A program made the translations under genes and the position numbers. The notes below the pieces were generated by a model. The model worked only from the letters and a program-made list of their open reading frames with translations. It was not told the DNA's origin and ran no database searches. Below are positions 1-5,793 of a DNA stretch of 8,465 nt, one piece after another. Each line of letters starts with the position of its first letter. Position 1 is the first letter of the stretch. The DNA comes from an uncultured Collinsella sp. (lineage in GTDB: Bacteria; Actinomycetota; Coriobacteriia; Coriobacteriales; Coriobacteriaceae): contig CAKUHM010000052.1 of assembly GCA_934655835.1 (NCBI GenBank), positions 1 to 8,465 on the forward strand. The letters run 5' to 3'.

Positions 1-209
1 CCCTTGAGACCCACGGCGTTGCAACCGTTGGCGTCGAGCATGCGGCGAGCAACCACAGCGCCCGTATCGCCGTCCGAGCGAACCTTGGACCACGTCTTGT
101 ACGTCGAGTTGATATAGCCCTGTGCGGCAAGACCAAGTACCGTGCAGACAAGAACAACCAGCAGGTACAGCGGGTCGATACCAAAGCCGTATCCATAGTA
201 ATAAGGCAT
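1..209 (-). CDS. YugP-type zinc metallopeptidase, N-terminal part
   Basis: The reverse strand from ATG at 209 reads MPYYYGYGFGIDPLYLLVVL and continues open to the window edge, giving about 69 residues of an incomplete gene. It has a short aromatic/Gly-rich start, one membrane segment (about residues 12-30), then a stretch with the pattern NSTYKTWSKV...GDTGAVVARRMLDANG. This pattern is typical of the start of the membrane-bound neutral zinc metallopeptidase family (Pfam Zn_peptidase_2, B. subtilis YugP). The HExxH zinc site lies beyond the window, so activity cannot be judged. A strong Shine-Dalgarno (GGAGGA, reverse strand, about 215-220) supports this start. It is transcribed in the same direction as the RNase D gene but separated from it by 230 bases of structured non-coding DNA, so it may have its own promoter. 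Cellular role is poorly known for the family. Confidence 0.85.
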   Translation of the reverse strand, partial: MPYYYGYGFGIDPLYLLVVLVCTVLGLAAQGYINSTYKTWSKVRSDGDTGAVVARRMLDANGCNAVGLK

Positions 210-244
210 GCGAATTCCTCCGAATCGAGTTACACGTTGGAGGC

Positions 245-275
245 ATTCTACCCACTCGCCCAGCAGGCAAGTCAG
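245..275 (-). promoter_or_regulatory. possible promoter of the YugP-like gene
   Basis: On the reverse strand TAGAAT (245-250) is a fair -10 box, and CTGACT (270-275) a weak -35 box, with a 19-base spacer that is longer than ideal. Transcription would start about 25-30 bases before the ATG at 209. Sequence match only. Confidence 0.3.
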
Positions 276-301
276 CATCGATGTTTAGGCATTGTCAGCG
301 A

Positions 302-399
302 AAACGGCCGAGGGCGAGCAAGGTGACGTGAAAGAGAAGCGACGCGTACTTTGGTACGCAAGCGACGATTGAACGTCAGATTGCCGCTCTCGGCCGTTT
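302..399. repeat. long structured inverted repeat, copy A of a two-copy element
   Basis: This 98-base element folds into one long, interrupted stem. The outer arms AAACGGCCGAG (302-312) and CTCGGCCGTTT (389-399) are perfect complements. Further pairs are 314-316/385-387, 318-321/381-384, TGACGT (324-329)/ACGTCA (373-378), and the tip GCGTAC (344-349)/GTACGC (354-359) around a four-base loop. The inner 55 bases (324-378) match the reverse complement of 5816-5870 at 46 of 55 positions. The element lies downstream of the RNase D gene, before the YugP-like gene. It could be a REP-like dispersed element, a 3'-end RNA structure, or a structured RNA; the sequence alone does not decide. Confidence 0.75.
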
Positions 400-413
400 G
401 CAGCGTCGAGCTG

Positions 414-439
414 TTACGCGGTTTGGTAAAACCGCGTAA
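414..439 (-). terminator. hairpin directly after the RNase D stop codon
   Basis: TTACGCGGTTT (414-424) and AAACCGCGTAA (429-439) form a perfect 11-bp stem with a four-base loop, beginning at the base next to the stop codon at 440-442. On the reverse strand no U tract follows, so this is either a weak terminator or an mRNA 3'-end stabiliser. Confidence 0.5.
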
Positions 440-1573
440 CTATAAAAGCTCAATCTTTCCGTCCTTCACGGTGAGTCCCATATTGCCCGAAAGCAAATCG
501 TCCAGGCGCGAGCCCACGAGCTCAAAACGCCAGCCTTCGCGCAGGGGGCTCTGCTCGGGATGCTCAATATAGTCGGCCAGGTCATCGCGCGAGGCAATGA
601 CCGAGGTCGCCACTCCCGAGCGTTCGGCAACCAGGCGGATGAGCGCGTACATCAGGTCCGTCACGCTCTCCAGCTCCGGCGAGATCTGACGGTGCCCGCG
701 CACCATGAGCGGCAGGCGATCGTGCGGGCAGCTCGCGCCGCGCTTGATGGCCATGAGCGCACCGTCCACGTCGCGCTCCCCCAGCTGATCGGTACCGCGA
801 ATGCTACGGAACTCCTCAACGCGCACGGGATTGCGCTTAACGAGTGCAAGCAGCGTGTCATCGGACATGACCCACTTGCGCGGGATGTTACGGCGCTCGG
901 CGCGATCCTCGCGCCAGGCGGCGAGCTCGCGCGCGATGCCCAACTGGTGACGGCTGCACGAATTGATGCGTTTGACCTTACGGAACGCCTCGTGGCGATC
1001 GGCGCGATAGTGCGACTCGTCAGCCAGCGGGCGCAGCTCGTCGAGCACCCAGTCCACACGGCCCAGTTCGCGCAAGCGGCTCATCATCTCGGTATAGGCG
1101 ACGATCAGGTACTTGACGTCATCGATCGCGTACTCAATCTGCTTGTCGGTCAGCGGACGGCGCGACCAGTCGGTCAGTGACTCGGTCTTGGACAGCGATA
1201 CGCCGCAAAACGACTGCACGAGCGCGCCGTAGGAAATCTGCTGGCGCTCGCCCAAAAAGGCGGCGGCTACCTGCGTGTCAAAAATAGGACGCGGCAGCAC
1301 GCCCACGGTATGGAGCATGACCTCCATATCCTGCGAACAGGCGTGGAACACCTTGGTCACGCTCTCGTCGGCCATAAGCTCGGCGAGCGGCGACAGATCG
1401 TCGATCACCAGGGGATCGACCGCGACGCTCTCGGCAGGGGTGGCAATCTGAATCAGGCACAGACGCGGATGGAACGTGCGCTCGCGCAAAAACTCGGTAT
1501 CGACGGCAATCGCGTCGAACTCGCGGGCGCGCTGGCAAAAGTCGAGTAGAGCCTGATGTGTGGAAATGTACAT
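440..1573 (-). CDS. rnd: ribonuclease D-type 3'-5' exoribonuclease with HRDC domain
   Basis: The protein (377 residues from ATG 1573) is close to the usual RNase D length (E. coli Rnd about 375). The N-terminal DEDDy exonuclease domain shows all motifs: ExoI VDTEF with D25 and E27, ExoII with D82 in HACSQDMEV, and ExoIII YAIDD with Y148 and D152. Family blocks RTFHPRLCLIQIAT and TDWSRRPLT are also present. A C-terminal HRDC-type RNA-binding domain (about 205-280) contains ARELAAWRE and the region around PRKWVMSD. The expected role is cytoplasmic 3' trimming of tRNA and other stable RNA precursors. An upstream in-frame GTG at 1609 exists, but ATG 1573 aligns with the usual family start; both have weak ribosome sites. 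It is divergent from the lipid kinase gene, with 98 bases between the starts. Confidence 0.93.
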   Translation of the reverse strand: MYISTHQALLDFCQRAREFDAIAVDTEFLRERTFHPRLCLIQIATPAESVAVDPLVIDDLSPLAELMADESVTKVFHACSQDMEVMLHTVGVLPRPIFDTQVAAAFLGERQQISYGALVQSFCGVSLSKTESLTDWSRRPLTDKQIEYAIDDVKYLIVAYTEMMSRLRELGRVDWVLDELRPLADESHYRADRHEAFRKVKRINSCSRHQLGIARELAAWREDRAERRNIPRKWVMSDDTLLALVKRNPVRVEEFRSIRGTDQLGERDVDGALMAIKRGASCPHDRLPLMVRGHRQISPELESVTDLMYALIRLVAERSGVATSVIASRDDLADYIEHPEQSPLREGWRFELVGSRLDDLLSGNMGLTVKDGKIELL

Positions 1574-1637
1574 ATCAACCCATCGAATAAGGTTAGGCCC
1601 GAAAAACACGGGTAGGATATCGGCATTGCCTTACAAC

Positions 1638-1643
1638 TATACT
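1638..1643 (+). promoter_or_regulatory. possible -10 box of the lipid kinase gene
   Basis: TATACT matches the -10 consensus at five of six positions and lies 28 bases before the ATG at 1672. I see no convincing -35 box at 16-18 bases upstream, so this is tentative. The same sequence read on the other strand (AGTATA) could serve the divergent RNase D gene. Confidence 0.3.
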
Positions 1644-1671
1644 CGGTTAGTCACAGAACGGGAACGTAAGT

Positions 1672-2589
1672 ATGCGCTGCCTTATCATCCACAACCCGGC
1701 ATCGGGCCCCAGCTCAGATGAAATCTTCGCATTCACGCACGCCCTCGCGCAGGGCGGCGACGAGGTCGTGATGCGCTTTATCGGCGACGGCATGGAGCCC
1801 GAGGACGCCGTGGCAGACGTGCGCGAGTTCGATCGCGTGGTGGTCTCGGGTGGCGACGGCACCGTCTCCAACGTGCTCGACCAGATGCGCGGATGCGGCG
1901 TCCCCACACTCGTCTTCCCTTCTGGCACGGCATGCCTGTTCTTCAACAACATCGGCAATGCCCCCGAGGCGGCGGCACTCGCCAAGGCCTGCCGCGCCGG
2001 CCGCACGGTCAAGGTCGACATGGGTGAGCTCTTTTGGCTCGACGAGGACGGCAACGAAAAGCGCCACGGCTTTATCATCATCGCCGGCTCGGGCTACGAC
2101 GCCGAGATCATGATGAAGGCCGCCCCCAGCAAAAACGACATCGGTGAGATCGCCTACTTCCTGTCTGCACTCGCCACGCCCAACCCCACGGTGGCGCATT
2201 TTACGATTGAGCACGACGGCATTGTCGAGGAACTCGACGGCATCTGCTGCATGGCAGGCAACACTTCGGTCATCCAAAACGATATCAACCTGTTCCCCAA
2301 CTGTCGCATGAACGACGGCATGGTCGACATCGCGGTCATCGAGCCCGTAAAAACCGTGCAGTTGCTGCCCACCGTGATCACCGCTGCGCTCGACCCCGCC
2401 GGCAAGGTGCTCGGTCGCCCGCAGTTCAAGATCATCCAGACCAAGGAAGCTAAGATTACCTGTACACCGTCGCTGGGCATGCAGTTCGATGGCGAGATTA
2501 TCTCCAGCAACTCCGGCGTCTTTGGCGCCCGCGCGCTTCCGCAATGTCTCGACCTGATCGTCGACGAATTCTCACCGCTTGGTAAATAG
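1672..2589 (+). CDS. diacylglycerol kinase family lipid kinase (DagK/YegS-like)
   Basis: This 305-residue protein has the diacylglycerol kinase catalytic fold common to DgkB, YegS and BmrU. The N-terminus reads LIIHNPASG (residues 4-12), the nucleotide site is VVVSGGDGTVSNVL with GGDGT at 60-64, and PSGTACLFFNNIG follows in the place of the usual GT-N-A/F motif. A second domain ends with the family's late MQFDGE motif. It probably phosphorylates diacylglycerol or another lipid alcohol with ATP at the inner face of the membrane, returning it to phospholipid synthesis; the true lipid cannot be told from sequence. The length is normal for the family. The upstream ribosome site (GGGAAC near 1660) is weak. 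It stands first in a two-gene unit with the miniprotein gene, whose Shine-Dalgarno overlaps this gene's stop codon. Confidence 0.9.
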   Translation: MRCLIIHNPASGPSSDEIFAFTHALAQGGDEVVMRFIGDGMEPEDAVADVREFDRVVVSGGDGTVSNVLDQMRGCGVPTLVFPSGTACLFFNNIGNAPEAAALAKACRAGRTVKVDMGELFWLDEDGNEKRHGFIIIAGSGYDAEIMMKAAPSKNDIGEIAYFLSALATPNPTVAHFTIEHDGIVEELDGICCMAGNTSVIQNDINLFPNCRMNDGMVDIAVIEPVKTVQLLPTVITAALDPAGKVLGRPQFKIIQTKEAKITCTPSLGMQFDGEIISSNSGVFGARALPQCLDLIVDEFSPLGK

Positions 2590-2598
2590 GAGGACCCC

Positions 2599-2691
2599 AT
2601 GAACGACAATCCCCTGCTCGGCTTTATCGTCATTGTTCTGGCCATGCTCGTCGGCTATGCGATCAACGTGATCCACCGCCGGAAGAAATAA
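2599..2691 (+). CDS. 30-residue single-pass membrane miniprotein
   Basis: ATG 2599 opens a 30-codon frame ending TAA at 2689-2691. The protein begins MNDNPLLGFIVIVLAMLVGY and ends in INVIHRRKK. A single hydrophobic segment (about residues 6-24) is flanked by an acidic/neutral N-terminus and a strongly basic C-terminus, predicting a C-tail facing the cytoplasm. A very good Shine-Dalgarno, AGGAGGA at 2588-2594, sits four bases before the start and overlaps the stop codon of the lipid kinase, which indicates translational coupling. A clean terminator follows 40 bases later, so the two genes form a unit. I do not recognise a family. Function unknown; a small membrane partner of the kinase is possible but unproven. 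The ribosome site and TM-plus-basic-tail composition argue that it is real. Confidence 0.7.
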   Translation: MNDNPLLGFIVIVLAMLVGYAINVIHRRKK

Positions 2692-2729
2692 TTCCACATT
2701 GGTATGATATTCATCCAATTATCGTCTCC

Positions 2730-2772
2730 CCCGCTGTTTATGCATTTGCCAAACAGCAGGGAATTTTTCTTT
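2730..2772 (+). terminator. intrinsic terminator of the lipid kinase unit
   Basis: CCC plus GCTGTTT (2730-2739) pairs with AAACAGC and GGG (2751-2757, 2759-2761) with a single bulged A at 2758, loop of 11 bases, followed by AATTTTTCTTT. A GC-based stem plus T tract is a standard Rho-independent terminator. Confidence 0.85.
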
Positions 2773-2999
2773 GCGACCCGTGCAAGGCGCTTTATCCAGC
2801 TACAGTAATTGCAGGGTGCCTTTATTTAACTAAAGCCACAAAATGAGTATTCTTATCCGCTCATCGCATATTTTAGAACGCTTATCGAGTATTTAATCAA
2901 AGTTGATGAATACTATTTCAACTTCCGATAGGCTAATAGGTGTATTTATTAGCTGGAATCTCGCACGGTTGTGCGGGGTTTCAACCGTTGGGAGGGATT
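2773..2999 (+). promoter_or_regulatory. AT-rich promoter region of the C69 peptidase gene
   Basis: No gene is visible here. The segment is much more AT-rich than its surroundings. GAGTATT occurs twice in direct orientation (2845-2851 and 2887-2893), and its inverted form GAATACT lies at 2908-2914; such spaced copies could be a regulator site. Possible -10-like hexamers occur (for example TATTTA near 2943), but no pair of boxes is convincing. Just before the ribosome site, ACGGTTG (2965-2971) and CAACCGT (2982-2988) can form a 7-bp hairpin, in competition with GCAC/GTGC (2963-2966/2971-2974). Confidence 0.4.
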
Positions 3000-4805
3000 A
3001 TGAGGTTTACTCATCCTGTCAACACGCTCAAAAAGCTTGGCTGCGGCCTTGCATTTGGAGCTGCGGCCATTATGGCCATGCCGACTTCAGCGCTTGCCTG
3101 CACCCAGATTTACATGGGCAGCAAGCTCACGGCAGACGGCAACACGTACTACGGCCGCGCAGAAGACTTTGGTACGCGCTACCTCAAGCACTTTGGCATC
3201 GAGCCCGCGCACAAGGACGGCACCGAGTACACTTCGCTCGAGTCCGGCTTCGACTACAAGTCCAAGGGCGCAACCTACCGCTACACCTTCGTTCGCGACA
3301 ACCCCTCGCAGTGGGAAGATCGCTATGACGCTTATTCCGAGGCCGGCATCAACGAGAAGGGCGTTTCCTGCTCTGCCACGCTGAGTACCTCCTACAACGA
3401 GAAGGCCGAGGAGGCCGACCCCATCACCGAGGAGACCGGTATCGGCGAGTATAGCTACGCCAGCGTCATCCTGGGCGAGAGCGCCACGGCACGCGAGGGC
3501 GTCGAACTCATCGGAAGCCTGATCGACGAGCAGGGGACCTGCGCCAACGACCAGGTCATCATCGCCGACAACAACGAGACCTGGCTGTTCGCCGCGCTTT
3601 CTGGCCATCAGTGGATCGCCATGAAGCTCACCGACGACATCGCCTCGGTCAACCCCAACATAGGCAACCTCAACTACAAGGTCGACCTCGACGACGCCGA
3701 GAACTGCCTCCACTCCGAGAGCATTCAGACCATGCCCGAAGAAAAAGGCTTCGCCAAGTACTTCGATGACGGCCAGTTCGACGTCGCCGCAACCTATGGT
3801 GAAGAGATTAGCGAAAACGCCATGCATTCTTGGTCTCGCTATATCCAGGGCCGCGATTACTTCATGGCTCCGCTTGCCGAGGGCACCGACTACGAGATCG
3901 TCAAGGACGAGCGCGAAGACGCTCGTGCCACGACTGGCGCCCTGGTCCACGAGTTGCAGCCGCTGTTCTTTACGCCCGGCAAGTCCGACTGGAACGCCTT
4001 TGAGATGATCCGTTCCTTCGCCGCTCGCGGCGAGAACGTCGCCGGCCTCAACGCCAACACCGACGGCGCCTATGCCATCGGCTCTAACCGCAACACCGAG
4101 ATTCACACTTTCCAGATCCGTCAGGGCATGGACCCCGAGATCGCGACCATTCAATGGGAGATGCTCTCCAACGCCGAGTTCTCCGTCGCCATCCCCCTCT
4201 ACTCCGCACTGCTCACCGAGGTCAGCCCCTACTTCAGCGATCAAGATGTCTCCTTCGATCACTGCGAAGAGGAAGACGTCGTGAACAACGAGGAGCCCAA
4301 GAACTCCATCAACTACGTCCTCATGGACATCAACACGCTCGCCTATGAAAACCGCGACCACTGCGCCACCGGCGTCCGCGCCTATCTCGACGCTCTGCAG
4401 AAGGAGCTCATCGAGCAGAACCTGACCGTCGACGAGGCCATGCAGGCCGAAGAAGGCACCGAGGCCCGCACCGCCCTGGCCAACAAGGCCGGCAAGGCTG
4501 CAACCAAGAACACTTATGTTAAGTGCAAGGCCATGCTCGAGGAGATGCGCGACTATCTCCAGGAGGGCGACTTCTCCGAGGAGTTCGTCCCGAGTGACTA
4601 CGATGCCGACAACGACTGCCTGGTCAAGTCCATCACCTACGCCGACGAGGCCCTTTCCGATGAGGACGTGGCCGAGCCCGAGGCCGAAGAGGAAGAGACC
4701 ACCGAGGAGAAGTCCGAGGGCAACAACATGGCCGCCATGGCCGTTGGCGCCGTCGTCATCATCGGTGTCTGCGCCTACGTGATCTATCGTCGCAAGAAGG
4801 CCTAA
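3000..4805 (+). CDS. secreted, membrane-anchored C69-family dipeptidase
   Basis: The start at ATG 3000 follows GGAGGG (2991-2996) and gives 601 residues; the frame is open upstream to 2940 but that part lacks a ribosome site and would bury the signal peptide. Residues 1-33 form a signal peptide ending ALA, and the next residue, C34, begins CTQIYMG. In peptidase family C69 (PepD-type Ntn hydrolases) this Cys is the N-terminal nucleophile, so signal cleavage would expose the active site. Family blocks follow: YYGRAEDFG, SEAGINEKGV and SATAREGVELIGSL. The C-terminus carries a Glu/Asp-rich stretch (about 549-574), a membrane segment (577-596) and RRKKA, with no LPxTG sorting signal. Expected role: hydrolysis of dipeptides outside the cell while anchored to the membrane, supplying amino acids. 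It is longer than cytosolic PepD (about 470) because of the anchor and inserted regions. Confidence 0.92.
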   Translation: MRFTHPVNTLKKLGCGLAFGAAAIMAMPTSALACTQIYMGSKLTADGNTYYGRAEDFGTRYLKHFGIEPAHKDGTEYTSLESGFDYKSKGATYRYTFVRDNPSQWEDRYDAYSEAGINEKGVSCSATLSTSYNEKAEEADPITEETGIGEYSYASVILGESATAREGVELIGSLIDEQGTCANDQVIIADNNETWLFAALSGHQWIAMKLTDDIASVNPNIGNLNYKVDLDDAENCLHSESIQTMPEEKGFAKYFDDGQFDVAATYGEEISENAMHSWSRYIQGRDYFMAPLAEGTDYEIVKDEREDARATTGALVHELQPLFFTPGKSDWNAFEMIRSFAARGENVAGLNANTDGAYAIGSNRNTEIHTFQIRQGMDPEIATIQWEMLSNAEFSVAIPLYSALLTEVSPYFSDQDVSFDHCEEEDVVNNEEPKNSINYVLMDINTLAYENRDHCATGVRAYLDALQKELIEQNLTVDEAMQAEEGTEARTALANKAGKAATKNTYVKCKAMLEEMRDYLQEGDFSEEFVPSDYDADNDCLVKSITYADEALSDEDVAEPEAEEEETTEEKSEGNNMAAMAVGAVVIIGVCAYVIYRRKKA

Positions 4806-4823
4806 GGCCCTCATGTCCTTGTC

Positions 4824-4859
4824 GAGTGGGCAAGGCAGCAATGGCAGCCTCGCCCACTC
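4824..4859 (+). terminator. stem-loop after the C69 peptidase gene
   Basis: GAGTGGGC (4824-4831) pairs with GCCCACTC (4852-4859), extended inward by AGGC (4833-4836) with GCCT (4847-4850). The gene stop is 18 bases upstream. Only a short CCTTTT follows, so termination efficiency is uncertain. Confidence 0.5.
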
Positions 4860-4876
4860 AGCCCGTCCTTTTGACC

Positions 4877-4903
4877 GGCGGGAAACCCGCCTGAAATCTT
4901 TTT
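4877..4903 (+). terminator. GC hairpin plus T tract, second terminator candidate
   Basis: GGCGGG (4877-4882), loop AAA, CCCGCC (4886-4891), then TTTTT at 4899-4903 after a gap of seven bases. The gap is larger than usual. The T tract is also the left half of the palindrome at 4893-4915. Confidence 0.4.
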
Positions 4904-4915
4904 AAAAAAGATTTC
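4893..4915. repeat. 11-bp perfect A/T-rich palindrome
   Basis: GAAATCTTTTT (4893-4903) and AAAAAGATTTC (4905-4915) are perfect complements around one central base. The right arm overlaps the expected -35 region of the promoter at 4937-4942. It may be a bidirectional terminator, an UP-like A/T tract, or an operator. Confidence 0.6.
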
Positions 4916-4942
4916 CCCGCACACACTTCGCTGTGCTATAGT
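4912..4942 (+). promoter_or_regulatory. probable promoter of the Trp leader/transport operon
   Basis: TGCTATAGT contains a good -10 box TATAGT (4937-4942) with the extended TGn element just before it. TTTCCC (4912-4917) is a weak -35 candidate with a 19-base spacer; an extended -10 can compensate. Transcription would begin near 4949, giving a leader of about 50 bases before the leader peptide ATG and about 265 before the first transporter gene. Confidence 0.55.
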
Positions 4943-5000
4943 GCAGCGCAACAGCAACTAGGTGCGACCGCGCCACGGCATCACGAAAGGAGCCACCGAT

Positions 5001-5069
5001 ATGAAGAACACGATGAAGTCTCTCAACAACTGGTGGTGGCGTGATGCGAATACGATCGGTCGACAGTGA
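5001..5069 (+). CDS. tryptophan leader peptide (22 residues, three Trp in a row)
   Basis: ATG 5001 opens MKNTMKSLNNWWWRDANTIG followed by RQ and stop TGA (5067-5069). A strong Shine-Dalgarno GAAAGGAG (4985-4992) lies eight bases upstream. Trp codons 11-13 (5031-5039) stand together, as in the trp operon leader peptides of enteric bacteria and streptomycetes; three UGG codons by chance in so short a translated frame are unlikely. An intrinsic terminator starts 37 bases after the stop and precedes transporter genes. The inferred role is as a sensor: with scarce charged tRNA-Trp the ribosome stalls on the UGG run and the terminator is avoided; with enough Trp the ribosome reaches the stop and transcription ends. 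The peptide itself probably has no other function. GGCGTGA (5038-5044), overlapping the last Trp codon, pairs with TCACGCC (5075-5081), resembling a classical 1:2 pause hairpin. Confidence 0.85.
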   Translation: MKNTMKSLNNWWWRDANTIGRQ

Positions 5070-5168
5070 GTCCCTCACGCCTGTTTTTGCGCTCTAGGTG
5101 ATTGGAAGGCCTCCGGTTTCGACCGGGGGCCTTTTTCTATCTCGAGCCCGATCGCATTCGCATCACGC
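5039..5168 (+). repeat. 21-bp near-perfect inverted repeat bracketing the attenuator
   Basis: The arms are 5039-5059 and 5148-5168. They are complementary at 20 of 21 positions, the only mismatch being A5052 with C5155. The left arm starts at the last base of the third Trp codon and covers leader codons 14-19 and most of 20; the right arm lies beyond the terminator T tract, upstream of the first transporter gene's ribosome site. In RNA the pairing would enclose the terminator hairpin and can form only in read-through transcripts. Confidence 0.85.
5106..5136 (+). terminator. Rho-independent attenuator terminator
   Basis: AAGGCCTCCGGT (5106-5117) pairs along 12 positions with ACCGGGGGCCTT (5122-5133), with one G-U pair at 5112/5127, a UUCG tetraloop (5118-5121), and T tract 5132-5136. 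This is a very strong intrinsic terminator between leader peptide and first structural gene. An obvious 2:3 antiterminator is not clear by eye; the best partner is 5056-5063 with 5119-5126, which would block the loop and right arm. Confidence 0.92.
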
Positions 5169-5213
5169 GCCTCCGCTTTTCTCTTACACTCCCCTTCCGA
5201 AAGGATCTTTACC

Positions 5214-5786
5214 ATGTCTCAGAACACCACCGCCACCCAGCCCCGCACCGTCCAGGCCGCCGACCGCGGCAAACTTGACGTCCGCGCCCTCGTCCTGCTC
5301 GCCATTCTGCTTGCCGCCGGCTTTATCCTCAACTTCACCGTCGGCAAGGCCATCTCGGGTATCTCGGGCGGCATGATCAGCCCCGAGTTCATCATCTCGG
5401 CCTTCTGCCTCACCATCCTGGTCGTGCGCCCCAACATCGGTCAGGCGCTCGTCATCGGCCTTATCTCGGCCGTCGTGATCCAGATCACCACCACCTCGCC
5501 GTTCATCGATTTTGCCGCCGAGGGCATCGCCGCCATGCTCATGGCCGCCATCGTCAACGCCGCCGGCAAGAAGGGCCGGGTTAAGCCCGCTGTCGCTATT
5601 GTCGCCACCTTCGTGACCACCTTTGTCTCGGGCGTTATCTTCATGGTCATCAAGATGGCTATGCTCGGCGTGGTGGGCGAGCTCGCCGCCGCCATGCTGC
5701 CTGTCGTCGCCATGACCGCCGTCTTTAACGCCATCCTGGTCGGTGCCCTCTACCTGCCCATCCAGAAGGCCCTTAGGCTCAACTAG
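5214..5786 (+). CDS. TrpP-like small membrane transporter / ECF S-component, copy 1
   Basis: The start ATG 5214 has GAAAGGA (5199-5205) eight bases upstream. The 190-residue protein has a polar, probably cytoplasmic N-tail (1-24) and about six hydrophobic segments near 25-45, 58-72, 77-95, 102-118, 126-148 and 155-183. Size and topology fit ECF transporter substrate-binding S-components, and the layout resembles the tryptophan transporter TrpP (B. subtilis YhaG, about 170 residues). Motifs shared with the next gene include LVLLAILLAAGFILN, an FII-A patch and AVIQITT. The Trp leader and attenuator directly upstream, and the ECF ATPase and EcfT genes downstream, support the role of capturing tryptophan (or a related indole compound) and passing it to the ECF module. 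Substrate is inferred from context; a general ECF S-component is the safe call. Confidence 0.75.
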   Translation: MSQNTTATQPRTVQAADRGKLDVRALVLLAILLAAGFILNFTVGKAISGISGGMISPEFIISAFCLTILVVRPNIGQALVIGLISAVVIQITTTSPFIDFAAEGIAAMLMAAIVNAAGKKGRVKPAVAIVATFVTTFVSGVIFMVIKMAMLGVVGELAAAMLPVVAMTAVFNAILVGALYLPIQKALRLN

Positions 5787-5793
5787 CCCGCTC

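Noticed and set aside
122..331. Plus-strand 69-codon frame near the left edge
   Set aside because: Lies opposite the YugP-like coding sequence and runs into repeat A; composition not protein-like.
560..1180. Plus-strand open frame opposite RNase D
   Set aside because: Shadow of a well-supported exonuclease gene; Ala/Arg/His-rich, no ribosome site, no recognisable motif.
1574..1609. Extended GTG start for RNase D
   Set aside because: Adds 12 residues not expected in the family and has no better ribosome site than ATG 1573.
2940..2999. Upstream ATG for the C69 peptidase
   Set aside because: No ribosome site; it would place 20 extra residues before a normal signal peptide, while ATG 3000 has GGAGGG.
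3090..3101. Lipoprotein signal (lipobox) at Cys34 of the peptidase
   Set aside because: ALA-C does not match the L-A/S-G/A-C lipobox at -3, and the Cys is explained as the C69 nucleophile.
3087..4841. Long reverse-strand open frame (584 codons) opposite the C69 peptidase
   Set aside because: Arises from GC3-biased codons of the real gene; Gly/Val/Asp-rich without family motifs, and the plus strand has a clear peptidase with signal peptide.
4949..5213. T-box riboswitch for tryptophan
   Set aside because: No T-box AGGGTGGnACCGCG-type sequence or specifier stem seen; the translated Trp run with terminator explains the region better.
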